This document shows, piece by piece, positions 22,430 through 33,899 of a DNA stretch of 64,000 nucleotides (positions are counted from its first letter, which is position 1; each line of letters opens with the position of its first letter). The stretch spans positions 4,154,001 to 4,218,000 of the forward strand of contig JAUTDP010000002.1 in the NCBI GenBank assembly GCA_033439795.1, given 5' to 3'. This stretch comes from Sordaria brevicollis (lineage: Eukaryota; Ascomycota; Sordariomycetes; Sordariales; Sordariaceae). The position numbers were made by a program, and so were the translations under genes. The notes below the pieces were generated by a model, which searched no databases, was not told where the DNA came from, and saw only the letters and a list, made by a program, of their open reading frames with translations.

Positions 22430-23370
22430 CTAATAGATATAAATTTTGCAATATTACCGATTTAAATAATATAAATTAGGTTATATCGGTTATAAAGGAA
22501 TATATTAACGATTTACGTTTCTATACCTTACAGTTATATTCCCTCCTTCTTAATTTAATATAATATTTTCGTATATATTAATTATCGTTTATATAACGTT
22601 CGGATTACGTTTAATATATATCCTTTAAAATTTATATAATTTTCGCTATTATTATAAACGTAGTTATTCTTAGGAATTCGGACTTTTTCGTATAAGTAAT
22701 TAGGTTATATTTACATAATAACGGGGTAATTAAGTATATATAAAATACCTTTATTATATTCGGCGTTTTTATATTTTATATTTAGACTATAATAATTATT
22801 AAGGATTTAATTACTAAAGGGATTGTGAATTTAATTATTAACCCTTTTTTTTAAGGATTAGGTTAATTAGGGTAGGCTAATTTTAAACGTATAATTTTTA
22901 ATCCTAGCCTTATTATTATTTACAATAATTATAATTACTTAAATATTATTTAAAGCTTTAAATTAAATTAGAAAAATACAATACGCAATTTTATTATTTA
23001 TTTATTAATTAATAACTTTAATATTCGTAGACCTTTTCGTCCTTAATAATTTCGGCCGTTTATTTTATTTTAAAAACAGTAGGTAATCCCTATTTTTATT
23101 CGGACGTTTTATACATTCCAATCGGCTATATTATTTCTAATTATTAATAAATTATACATTTTATTTTTTAGGTTTTATAAGGATCTATATATATTTTCTT
23201 AATATCGTTTTTTAAAAATAGAATAATATTAAACGAAAAAGAGTTATATCCTTTAAACTCTTATTATTAACGAAAACGAGGGAGAATTCGCCGGTATTTA
23301 TTATTTATACGATAAATTATTCCTAGACCTTTTAAGTATAAACCCGGCCTAATTTAAAGATAGGCTTTTC
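22430..23370 (+). pseudogene. RIP-broken gene of unknown function (host piece B, plus strand)
   Basis: Replacing TAA/TAG by Gln or Trp gives a continuous frame: NITDLNNIN, VISVIKEYINDLRFYTLQLY, SDFFV, LHNNGVIKYI, FKRIIFNPSLIIIYNNYNYL, then NFNIRRPFRP and RTFYIPIGYIISN. It is long enough (about 300 codons) and amino-acid-like enough to have been a real protein, but no domain is recognised. It lies right after the Gypsy-1 target site. Confidence 0.35.
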
Positions 23371-24171
23371 TTCGTTTATAGCGATTAAAAAACGATTTTT
23401 TATATACGTAAAATTATATCCGCCTAATTAAATACTTAATAATTTTATAATCGTAAATGATAAATAATTCCTATCCTTACTTTTTTCTATATTAAAATAA
23501 ATTTTATTAATTTTATCTTTTAGTATTTTTAACTATTAATCGAATAAAATACGTACGGATTCGGTAGGTTTAGGAAGATTAAAGAAATTAAAATTGAATT
23601 TTATTATAGGACGCGGTTCTTTTATAATATATTTTATTTTAAAATTATAGCCTTTTTTATACGCAATTTTATCGATATTCGCTACTTTTAATTTATTAAC
23701 GTTAATAGTAAAAGTATTAAAATTACGCTTAAGGCTACTATCCGTATCGAAGGTCCCTCCTATATTATAAATTAAATTATTTAAATTTATAATAAAGTAT
23801 TTATATTACCGGTTTAAATTGGGAAATACCTTAATTACGATAAATTTAATATTAATATCCGCTTCCGTAATATATATCGATATTTATATATTATACGAAT
23901 TTTAATTATTTTTATTCGTATAATTTAATTTAGCGATTACGGTATATTCTATTAAATAATTAATTATCTCCCCCTCTTTTTTTACGGGGGGAAGTCTATT
24001 AATTATAAATTTAAAATATTATACTTTTCGTAATTCTTACAATTAGAGGTTATTAATTAGAAACTTTCTATTATTATTTTAAAATTAGGTTTTATTCGGT
24101 ATATTACGGCTAATAATAATTAGAAAGAAATTAATTTAATTATAAAGTACGTTAATCGTTCATTTACTATC
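23190..24171 (-). pseudogene. RIP-broken gene of unknown function (host piece B, minus strand)
   Basis: On the minus strand, from near the Gypsy-2 insertion point: KEGEIINYLIEYTVIAKLNY, NIGGTFDTDSSLKRNFNTFT, KLKVANIDKIAYKKGYNFKI, LPKPTESVRILFD, then LGGYNFTYIKNRFLIAINEE and NTGEFSLVFVNNKSLKDIT. Few stops in about 250 codons. The family is not recognised. It converges on, and slightly overlaps, the plus-strand remnant; one of the two may be only an antisense shadow at the overlap (23190-23370). Confidence 0.38.
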
Positions 24172-24176
24172 GATAT

Positions 24177-24483
24177 TGTCATAGGCCTAGCCGTGACTGT
24201 ACGTAATTGGTATATTACTATTACGTACTTGTGCTCGTATAGTAGTCGCTTCCTAAAACGTATTACTATATTCGGGATAATCCCGCCCGTACGGGATATT
24301 ACGTTACTACTCACCGCCTATACAGTTAAGGTCACCTAATTACGCGTAATTAGCGCATTCCCGTCGCGCTTTATAAAGGGCGGGCCTTCTACGTATACTT
24401 TCTTCCTTTTCTTCTTTCTTCCTTTATATAATTATATATATTTATATTTACTACTTACCCTTATATTAATTATCCCTATAATA
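24177..24483 (+). repeat. 5' LTR of Gypsy-2 (307 bp)
   Basis: The first ~170 bp keep many TG/CA steps (little RIP). Both copies contain a TATAAA-like CTTTATAAAGGGCGGGCC motif (CCCTATAAAGGGCGGGCC in the 3' copy), a plausible element promoter. Confidence 0.94.
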
Positions 24484-24719
24484 ATTAATTATACCTTTAA
24501 AATAACGCATTTACGCGTAATTTTATTTTATTCAAAATAAATCGCCTATTTCCCGCTCGCTATATACGAGCCGTCGAATTAATATATTTCTTTTATTATT
24601 AAATCCTTTTATTTAATTAAATAAAAGAAAGTTTTTATATTTAGTAAATAAAAAGATTTATAACGATTAAACGATTTTAATTATACTGCTTTCTATATTT
24701 TATAATAATAATAATAACG

Positions 24720-26330
24720 ACCCTATAATTTTTTCCTTTAATAATACGTCGAATATTTTCTTTAATACTCCGGCTTTTAATATTAACCTTATTAATTTTA
24801 ATAATACCGCTATTTTAAAAATTTTATACAATATTATTAATAATAATAATAATTTAATTCTTAATATTAACGTCGCCCGCGCCGCCCTCTATAAATTTAC
24901 CTTCGACGAAAATATTAAAGAGATTTTTATAAATTTCGGTAACGACGAAGAGCCCCATTTCGTCCCTTACAATTACTTTAACCGCGCCTCTTTAATTATT
25001 AGAGAAGCCGCCTTCGCGTTTATTATTTAATTATTTAACCGCGCCTATTAGCGCCTTCGTAACGATTATATATTTATCCGTAATTAGAATAATTATTTTA
25101 TTAATTAATTCGATATAATTTTTATCGATTTTAGAAACTTTTAAGCGTTGTACGCCGCTCTTTAAAAGGAATATTCCGATTTTAAAACCTAATATAATAA
25201 ATTTAATATTTAAACTGCTATTATATTTTCTAACTTTAATAACCTTAACCCTACTATTCCGGGAATTAATAATATTTATAAATAAACGGTCGCCGACCCC
25301 CTTATTTTTATTAATTTCGAAAAGGATTCCGCTAAATATATTTATATTTTTTATTTTTAGCGTATAATTATTTAAATTTAGTAAATTTATAACTTAATAC
25401 TATTTTAAAACGAGCGTTAGAAAATTTTGTATATAATTATATTATTCGGCCCCGATTTTAAATCTAATATTAATAATTTTATCGAAATTATTATAATCGA
25501 AAATAATAAGGACGCTTAAGAGTAGAAAACGAACGTTAAATTTATATAATATTTAATTAAACGTTTCGAAATAATTAATATTAAGTAGGATATTTAACGT
25601 TATTTAATTAAATATTATTAATTTAATAAGAATTTTACCGATTTCGAAATAGAATTAACGTTTTTAATAATTATTTACGGCTTAATTAAAATTTAAAAAG
25701 TCGAATACTTAAGGAATAAAGTCTCTAAACGTATCCGTAATATTAGCGCTTATTATAAACCCTCTATTAATAACGCTTAGGATAAATAATTAGAAATATA
25801 TTATAAAATCGCCTATGCTTAGGACGATACCGATTATTACGCCCGTATAGCCTGTAATATCTTTAATAACGCCTTTAATAATAACGTTAATATTAATTCT
25901 AATAATAATTTTAATTCTACTATTAATAGTTCTAATTCCGCTTCTAATTTTAATAATTATACTGTTAGTTAAAGCAATAATAAAATAGATTTCGACGCTA
26001 TTAATTTTACTGGTATTATTTACTTTAATATATTAAATTAGCGTATACGTAATAGCCTTTATTATTATTGCGGTTAATCCGGCTATTTAATTAAAAATTA
26101 TTTTCGTTCTATTAATTATAATCCTTAGGGCTTTATTAATAAAAATAACCGTCGTAATAACAACCGCGGTTATAGTAAGAATAATAATAATAATAATAAT
26201 AATACCGCTAATATTCGTAGCGTTAATACCCCCGCTATTAACCCGGTTCCCGCCCCGGTTATTAACCCAATTCCCGCCTAGCCCGCTAAATAAATTATTA
26301 GCGGCGAATATTATAACGATTAGGGAAATA
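24720..26330 (+). pseudogene. Gypsy-2 gag, broken by RIP
   Basis: An acidic N-terminal region reads KEIFINFGNDEEPHFVPYNY near 24920. A capsid-like middle follows, then an Asn/Ser-rich linker (originally Asp/Ser). The knuckle remnant YYYCG then SGYLIKNYF near 26060-26100 fits CxxCGxSGHxxKxC. A long AAT run near 26180-26210 encodes poly-Asn. Confidence 0.75.
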
Positions 26331-26339
26331 TTTAGCTTC

Positions 26340-29300
26340 TATATATAATCGCGTATAAAAGCCCGAATTAATATTATTAAAGAAATAAATTTTAAATTAT
26401 AGGTTAGAGGATTTAGAAGAAATACGAATTTAATTTTTAAATAATTCTACATCTTTAAATTTAATATTCTTATTATTTTACGTATATATTAAATTACGTA
26501 AAGATTATTATATTACTTTAATAAATAATAATTGCTCTATTTATACTTTTTTAAACTTTTCGTTTATAAAAAAGAATAATTTCCCGCGTTTTAAACTTTT
26601 ATAACTAAAGAAATTGGTCTTTATTAATAGAATTATTAAAAGTATTATTTCTAAGGGAATCCGCGCTCGATTCCGTATTAATTTTTATATAAAGATTATT
26701 ATTTTTTTCGTTTATAATATTTTTAAGAATTACCCCGTTATTTTCGGTTTCCTATAAATATAATATTATTAATTTAAAATTAATTATAATAATTATACCG
26801 TCCGCTTTATTTAATACTACGGCCGCTACTTCCCTTTAAATCTTTTTAATAAATAAATTATTATATTTAAAAGTTTTATTAATTATATTACGGTAATAAT
26901 TATTCGCCTACTATTACAATTAAGTACCCTAATTTTAACCCCGCCGCCGTTTTTACTCTTTAAATTCCTTAGGATAATTTTACGACCGGAACCCGCTTTT
27001 TAAACTACTTTACGAATAATATCAATCTCCGAATTATTACCCTCCTCTTTAACTCTTAAAAATAAATTTACTCTAATTCCTTTTCTAATCCCTAAGGTTA
27101 AATAATACGATAATTCTCCGCACCGTATTAATAACCCCGTAAAAGCTTTAATTACTAATCGAATTAGAATTAAAATATAGGGAATTTTTAATACGGCCGC
27201 CCTTTTCGTTAAAATTAAAAGCCTTACGGTTTACGAATTATATATTCGCTTAAATAGCCGCCGTATTTCTATTAAAACGGTACGCTTAACGTAATTATAA
27301 TATTTTATACGTATTAATAATATATTTAATACGGCCGATATTAAAGAATTTAACGCTATTATATTTAATTATATATACGAGAAATAGAATTTTAAACCTT
27401 TAATTACTAATTACGCTATATTAGAACGGTTATTTACGATTTTAAAATTAATAGACGTCGAAAAACTTATAAAGGATATAATAAATAATATTATAAATAA
27501 TAAAGGAGAATAATATAAATACTTTTTACCGCCGTTTATTTATCTATTCGTTAATATAATAACTAATAATATTAATTCTAATAAAGATAAGGAAATTACT
27601 ACTTTAATAAAAGTATTAAATTTAATAGGGGATTTTAACCGGGATATTCCTATATATAAAGAAATCCTTAAATAAATTTATATTACTAAAATTACCGAAA
27701 AGGATATAAAAATTTTCTTAAAAAAGAGTAATAAGCCTATTAAATCCAACGATAAAATTAAAGCTAAGGTTTTAATTAAATATTATAAAAATATCGAAGC
27801 TTTCTAAGCTAAGGTTTTAATTAAATATTATAAAAATATCGAAGCTTTCTTTCCCCGTTTAATAAAAGAAATCCCGCCGTATTACGCTTACAATTATAAA
27901 ATCGAATTATTATTAAAATAGTAACCGCTTAATATAAAGCCCCAACGTATTATACCTATTAAAGCGGTTATAATTAAAAAATAAATTAATATTAATTTTT
28001 AAAAGAAATTTATCCGGCCTTCCTAATTTGCCGTTGCGGCCCCTATCCTTTTCGTTAAGAAATTTAGTAGCGGAATCCGTATTTATATTAATTACTACAA
28101 TATTAATAATATTATTATAAAATCCTATTATTTATTACTATTAATTAAGGAAATACTCAATATTATTTATAAAATAAAAATCTTTATTAAATTCGATATT
28201 ATTACTACGTTTAATTATATTTGGGTTAAAGAGGGATACGAATAGTTTATAACGTTTATTACCCGTTTCGGCCTTTTCGAATTAATAATTTACCCATTCG
28301 GTTTATAAGGCGTATTAAAGACGTTTTAAAATTATATTAATAATATATTTTACAATATTTTAAACGTTTATATTATTATTTATTTAAATAATATTCTAGT
28401 ATATTCCAATAATGAAAAAGACTATATCTATTACATTACGGAAGTTTTAAACCGTATAATTAAAATAAACTTCCAGTTCGACGTCGATAAGTACGAATTT
28501 TATACTACCTATACGAAATACTTAGGTTTAATTATTATTCCTAATAATTTCGAAATAGATTTTGAGAAAATTATTACGGTTACCGCTTAGGAGGCCCCGG
28601 ATTTTAAATATTCCCTTTAACGTTTCTTAAATTTTATAAATTTTTACCGACGATTTATCAAATACTTTTCTATTATTGTAGAATTATTATACGAATTTAC
28701 AAAAAAGGATGTAAATAAAATAATATAAATATAAACCGAATAGTATTAGAAATTATTCGACGCTTTTAAAAAAATATTTACTACGGATCCTATTTTGCGA
28801 ATTTATAATTAATTTAAATAAATAATCGTCGAAACCAACGTTTTTAATTAAGTATATAATAGTATTTTCTCGTAATATAATAACAAAGGTATTTTACGCT
28901 TAATTACTTATTTTAATTAATAATATACAGCGGCCGAAAATAATTATAATATTTATAATAAGGAATTATTCGCTATTATTAAAATATTAGAAGAATAGAG
29001 GCTAAAATTTAAAAGCGCGTAATAACCTTTTAAAATATTAATAAATTATAAAACTTTAAAAACGTTTACCGTTAATAAATAATTTTCTCTTCGGTATATA
29101 CGGTAATTTTAATTTTTATTATAATTCAATTTTACGATTAAATATCGACCGGGTTCCTTCTAAGTCTAATTTAACGCCTTTAATTATAAATTAAAGAATA
29201 TTCCTTATAAAGGAGATAAACGCTTATTCGCTTATAATAAAGTATTTTTCGATTAGAATATATTCGTTAATAAAATTTAGGTATTAAACGACGTAAAAAT

Positions 29301-30730
29301 AGAAGCGGATTCCGAAATTAACGTAAATACGTATTATTTTTATAATTTAAAAATCCTTAACGAAAAGTCTGTAAATAACTTTATTACCAAATTTTATAAA
29401 AAATCCGTCTTTTTTATAAATTTTTTAACTTACCTTTAAGACTCCGAACGCCGCGCTTAATTTAAAGAAGTATAAAAATAAATAATAAGGACTGCGTTTA
29501 TAGAATACCGAATGGTATAAGGGTGAACCTATTACTATAACGCCGTTATTATTAATTTAGAGGATATAGAATTATAATTTTAATTAATTTATTATATTTA
29601 TAACGCCCCCTTTATTAATTATTTAAATTGCGAAAAAACTTTTTATTTATTATTTTATTCGTATTTTTAATTAAAAATATATTAATCGGCTCGTATTTAT
29701 TATAAAATATACCTCTAGTATATTAAAACTAAACCGTTACGCCACTCCCCCTATAAATTATTAAAATTATTAAACGTCCTTTTTACTACTTAAAAGGAAA
29801 TTTCTATTAATTATATTACCCCTTTTACCCTATATTTACGCCGTAACCAAAAATTTAAATACATTATTATAATAATTAACCATTTTACTAAAATATATTA
29901 TTATATCCTTTACGAAACTTTTATTACTAAAGAATTAATTAAACGTTTTATCGAACGGGTATATAATCTATATAACCTCCCCAATTTTATTATTTCCAAC
30001 CGCAATACTTAATTTATTTCGATATTTTAATACGCCTTATTAATACGGTTAAAAATTATATTAAAACTATCCTCCGCTTTTTATTTAATAACGAACGGTT
30101 AAACTAAATATATTAATATAAAGATAGAACGGTATTTAAAAATATATATTACTTAAATATAAGATAATTAAATCGATTAATTACTATTCGTAAAATTCGT
30201 TAATAATAATTAAATTTCCGAAATAATTAACGTCTCCCCCTTTTTTATTAATTATAATTTTAACCCCCATATAAATATTAAACCGGCGGTACTTTATCCC
30301 CCCAAAATTTCGGTAATATAGTAGAAAGAATATTTTAAAGCCTATAAAATCATTAATCGTTTTAAAGAAATATTCAATTATATTATAACAAACGCTTAAA
30401 AAATTTAATAACGTTATAAGGATAATACTAATACTTAACGGTCGGACGCCCCGGTATATAAATTAAAAGATTAAATTTTATTCAATATTATTAATTTCAA
30501 TTTTAGCCGCCCCTATATTAAATTAGTACCGCTTTTTAAAAGACTTTTTACAATTACCAATACCAATACCTATATTATTATATTTAAACTCCCTAATAAT
30601 ATAAAATACAACCCTACCTTCTATATTAATAAAATTAAATATTAATTAGATAATAAATTACTAAAATAATTATAATTAAATAAAAATATACGAACGAACT
30701 ATAATCGGATTTTAAAGTATACCGATAATA
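26340..30730 (+). pseudogene. Gypsy-2 pol, broken by RIP
   Basis: The RT region starts near 28030 (APILFVKKF, SSGIRIYINYYNINNIIIKS, IFIKFDIITTFNYI, FITRFGLFELIIYPFGL) with catalytic YLNNILVYSN (from YLDD) near 28378. RNase H follows at ~28800-29060 (VETNVFN, ENNYNIYNKELFAIIKILEE). The integrase is at ~29380-30250, with IIIINHFTKIYYYILYETF near 29870 (from a VDRFTKM-type motif), then LPNFIISNRNT near 29990 (from the SDR-type Asp motif). The C-terminal ~150 residues may hold a decayed chromodomain but this is not clear. Confidence 0.9.
27761..27850 (+). repeat. perfect 45-bp tandem duplication in Gypsy-2 pol
   Basis: 27761-27805 and 27806-27850 are identical (AAGCTAAGGTTTTAATTAAA onward to GAAGCTTTCT). 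Perfect identity inside a strongly RIP-mutated region indicates the duplication arose after the mutations. Confidence 0.95.
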
Positions 30731-31174
30731 ATAAGGAATAAATTAAATAAGAATTTATTAAAATTAACGATTATAGGAAGGAAGGCCGTTTTTAAGAATA
30801 TTACGTTATATAAATACCTTTTTACGCCCCCAATTAGTAATTAAGGAATAATATTTTAATATATTTAAAATATATACGCTAATTCTACGAAGAAAACCCA
30901 AATGCCCTAATACTACCGTAATAGCTCGAAAAAAAGAGGAAACGGAGGAAGCGAAAAGTATAAGAAGCCCGGGAAGCGGGAAGAATACGGGAAAATACAA
31001 TTATAGCGCCGGAAGAGGCCCCAAAAACGGAAATAGAAATATAATAAGAAGAATACAGTAAGAGGAAGAGGTTACTACGTTTGAAAATAGCGGCTATAAA
31101 AACTTTTTTAATAAGGATTTCAATTATTTTATATAATAATAATTAATTATATAATTTCTTTTAAAAGGAAGTAA

Positions 31175-31481
31175 TATTATAAGCCTAACCGTAATTATAT
31201 ATAATTAATATATTATTATTACGTATTTATATTCGTATAGTAATCGCTTCCTAAAACGTATTATTATACTCGGGATAGTCCCGCCCGTATAGGATATTAC
31301 GTTATTACTTACCGCCTATACAATTAGGGTTACCTAACTGCGCGTAATTAGCGCGTTCCCGTCGCGCCCTATAAAGGGCGGGCCTCCTACGTATACTTTC
31401 TTCCTTTTCCTCTTTCTTCTTCTATATAATTATACATATCTACATCTACCACCTACCCTTGCATTAACTATCCCTATAATA
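31175..31481 (+). repeat. 3' LTR of Gypsy-2 (307 bp)
   Basis: The inner end is mutated (TATTATAAGCC), while the outer ~150 bp carry more original bases (CATCTACCACCTACCCTTGC). Followed by GATAT. Confidence 0.94.
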
Positions 31482-31499
31482 GATATTAAATATAATAAA

Positions 31500-31975
31500 A
31501 ATTTTATTTACAATTATAAATCGACGTTTATAAAAATATCTACTATCGGTCTATTAATTATAACCGTACGTAAGGTTCTAGAATTAGAATTTAGGAAATT
31601 TAGCGGAAATAAATATCTTATACCGTTTACCGACGTAAATATTATTAATTACGCGTATATAATTTATAAGAATAATTTCGCCATTCGTCGAGACGGTAAA
31701 TTAGATCCCGTCGATTTCGATACGCCCGATTTCTAGTATAACGGTTTATTTAAATTATTATTTAGTATATTAAAATAATTTAACGATAAGGAAGTACAAC
31801 CCGAGCGTAGCGAGGATTATAAATATTTTAGACTTTCTAATAACGAAGACGAAGATAATATAATTGTATATAATTAAAATAAAAATTCGGGGGATAAAAG
31901 TAATATATAAAGTTTAAATAATAATAGTTTTAATTTTAATTCGAATTAATATACTTTTACCCTTTTATTTATATA
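31500..31975 (+). pseudogene. RIP-broken acidic protein gene of unknown function (host piece C)
   Basis: One plus-strand frame with very few stops reads VRKVLELEFRKFSGNKYLIP, FAIRRDGKLDPVDFDTPDF, then EVQPERSEDYKYFRLSNNED. Before RIP it would have been rich in Asp/Glu. It is among the best-preserved host frames, but no domain is recognised. The start was probably upstream, on the far side of Gypsy-2. Confidence 0.45.
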
Positions 31976-32568
31976 ATTATTAATATTAAAAGCGTTTATT
32001 TTTATTTAATAATATCGATTATATAGGTATTTATATATATATATATTATTAATTCCTATATTTCGTATATACCCGCTATATTTAATTCCTACGAGAATTA
32101 TTAATTTTATAATCCTAAAATTTGAAATTTCGTATTATAGCGTATAATATAGGTGTTAGAGTTTATTCTTACGGGAGTTATTTTTAAATCCGGCTAGCAA
32201 TAAGAGCTTTATATTATTAAAATTCGGACTATTGCGGTTATAAATAGGTTTATTAAATTTGAAAAATAAATTTCGGGAATCGAATATAAATTATTACGCT
32301 AAAAAAAATAGAATAACGTTATTTAAAAATAATAATTTAATTAATTAAAAACCTACGTTAATTATATTACAATACCGAATTTAATTAATTTAATTACTTA
32401 GCGGCTACTATTATTTAATTACTACGGCTATTTTAAAAGTGGATTTTTTAACTACGTAATTAAAGTACCTCTTTTTTTAATTTTTAAACCCTTTCCTACC
32501 TTCTTCCTTCTTCCCTTTTATAATTTACCTTTTTATAATATACTTTTCCTATTATTATAATAAATTTT

Positions 32569-32588
32569 ATAATTCCTATAGGAATAAA
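32569..32588. repeat. dispersed palindrome copy
   Basis: ATAATTCCTATAGGAATAAA; the core TTCCTATAGGAA is perfectly palindromic. Confidence 0.55.
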
Positions 32589-33097
32589 CGATTAATACCC
32601 TTTATAATTATATTAGTAAAATAGTAAAAGTTTAAAACTTATAAAAATAGGGTTAATAAGGAATATCCATTCTTTAAAGATTTTATAAAGGTTAGCGATT
32701 TTTAACCGTTATATTATACGCCCGTATTACGTATTTAAAATTTTAATTTATATTCGAATAAGTCGAATAAATATATAAATGCAACGATCGTTTAAGTTAA
32801 TTACTTAATAAATGCGGGGTATTATAATTTTAATAAAATCGCCGTTATAATTCTATAATTCTTTAAATACGATAGTATAACCGATTTTGAATATACTCTT
32901 ATTAAATTATAATTAATTAGTAAGAATTCGGAGGGTTTTAAAAAATTTAATAGGAATTAGGTCTTTAGTTAAACGTTTATATATAATTTTATATCGATAT
33001 AGGAATTTAATATAGCGTTTTTTATTAATATATTAGGATATAAATCCATTAAAGATTATTATTAATATATCGATTATAATTGTGAGTATTTTATTAA

Positions 33098-33117
33098 TTA
33101 ATTCCTATAGGAATTAG
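33098..33117. repeat. dispersed palindrome copy
   Basis: TTAATTCCTATAGGAATTAG; core AATTCCTATAGGAATT is perfectly palindromic. Confidence 0.55.
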
Positions 33118-33225
33118 GAATTATTATTTTAAATTTACTTTAATTAGAATTAATTAATTGATTTTAATAGGAATAAATTGTATTGGCCTAAATAATTTAT
33201 ACCCGTTTACTTTCCTTATTTTAAT

Positions 33226-33507
33226 TATCACGGGCTGAGTGCACGTTAGGTATAGGTTAGGATATATATTGAAGTACGAAGGAGAGGAAATAGGAAGTGT
33301 GCGTAGAGGGCTGGATATATAGGCGCGAGCCTATACCCCAGCCCGTATACGCCCACATAATATTATACATAACTACTAGTAATTAGATTTAGGCTATATT
33401 ATACTATAGTATATATATTATAATCGTAAATAACCACTAGGGAACTAGGTACTTATAAAGGTAATTAATACATATATTAGGTATAATATAAATTTAATCT
33501 TATAATA
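33226..33507 (-). repeat. 3' LTR of Gypsy-3 (282 bp, left copy)
   Basis: The outer ~130 bp (CACGGGCTGAGTGCACG onward) is nearly unmutated; the inner half is RIP-mutated. Equal in length to 40398-40679. Confidence 0.94.
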
Positions 33508-33899
33508 CTATCCCCCTTCAAAAGAAGTTCGTAAAATTGAAAAATCTATATATACGTATAATTATATCCTAAAATCCTTTAATAACTCGTTAAACACTCT
33601 TAAACGTAACGTTGGCCGTATTTTAGACTATTTATTTATTAAAAATCGTATAATTTTTATTATTATTTTTATTAGCCCCTCCTCCTCCTTTTTCTTTAAT
33701 AATAATATCTCCGTCTTCGAAATAGCGAATTATTATATTAATCGGGCAAAACGGCGGCGTAAGGACTCGTCGTAAATAACGGCGGTAATAAAATCCGTTA
33801 TTATAATATTTCGTTCTTCCTAATAAAATTAGTCGAAGAGGTTTCGAACGCGGGGTAATATAAACTTATTAGAGTATTTGTAATAGAATTCTTAAAATC

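Larger units (their letters stand above)
24177..31481 (+). mobile_element. Gypsy-2: complete Ty3/gypsy element, RIP-inactivated
   Basis: 307-bp LTRs at 24177-24483 and 31175-31481; the 5' copy starts TGTCATAGG and both end CCTATAATA (from CCTATGACA). Target duplication GATAT at 24172-24176 and 31482-31486. A short purine tract (AAAAGGAAG, 31163-31171) precedes the 3' LTR. Plus-strand gag and pol remnants fill the interior. Confidence 0.95.
31976..33225. other. host piece C remainder, palindrome copies, no clear gene
   Basis: AT-rich, RIP-mutated sequence with only short protein-like stretches (for example KIRTIAVINRFIKFEK near 32220, plus strand). Palindrome-like copies lie at about 32569-32588, 33098-33117 and 33158-33177. 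Variants with a CCTACGAG or CTTACGGG core occur near 32090 and 32165. No family motif was seen. Confidence 0.4.

Noticed and set aside
24120..24314. Minus-strand frame at the left edge of Gypsy-2
   Set aside because: Spans the LTR boundary and the host flank, so it is an insertion junction artefact.
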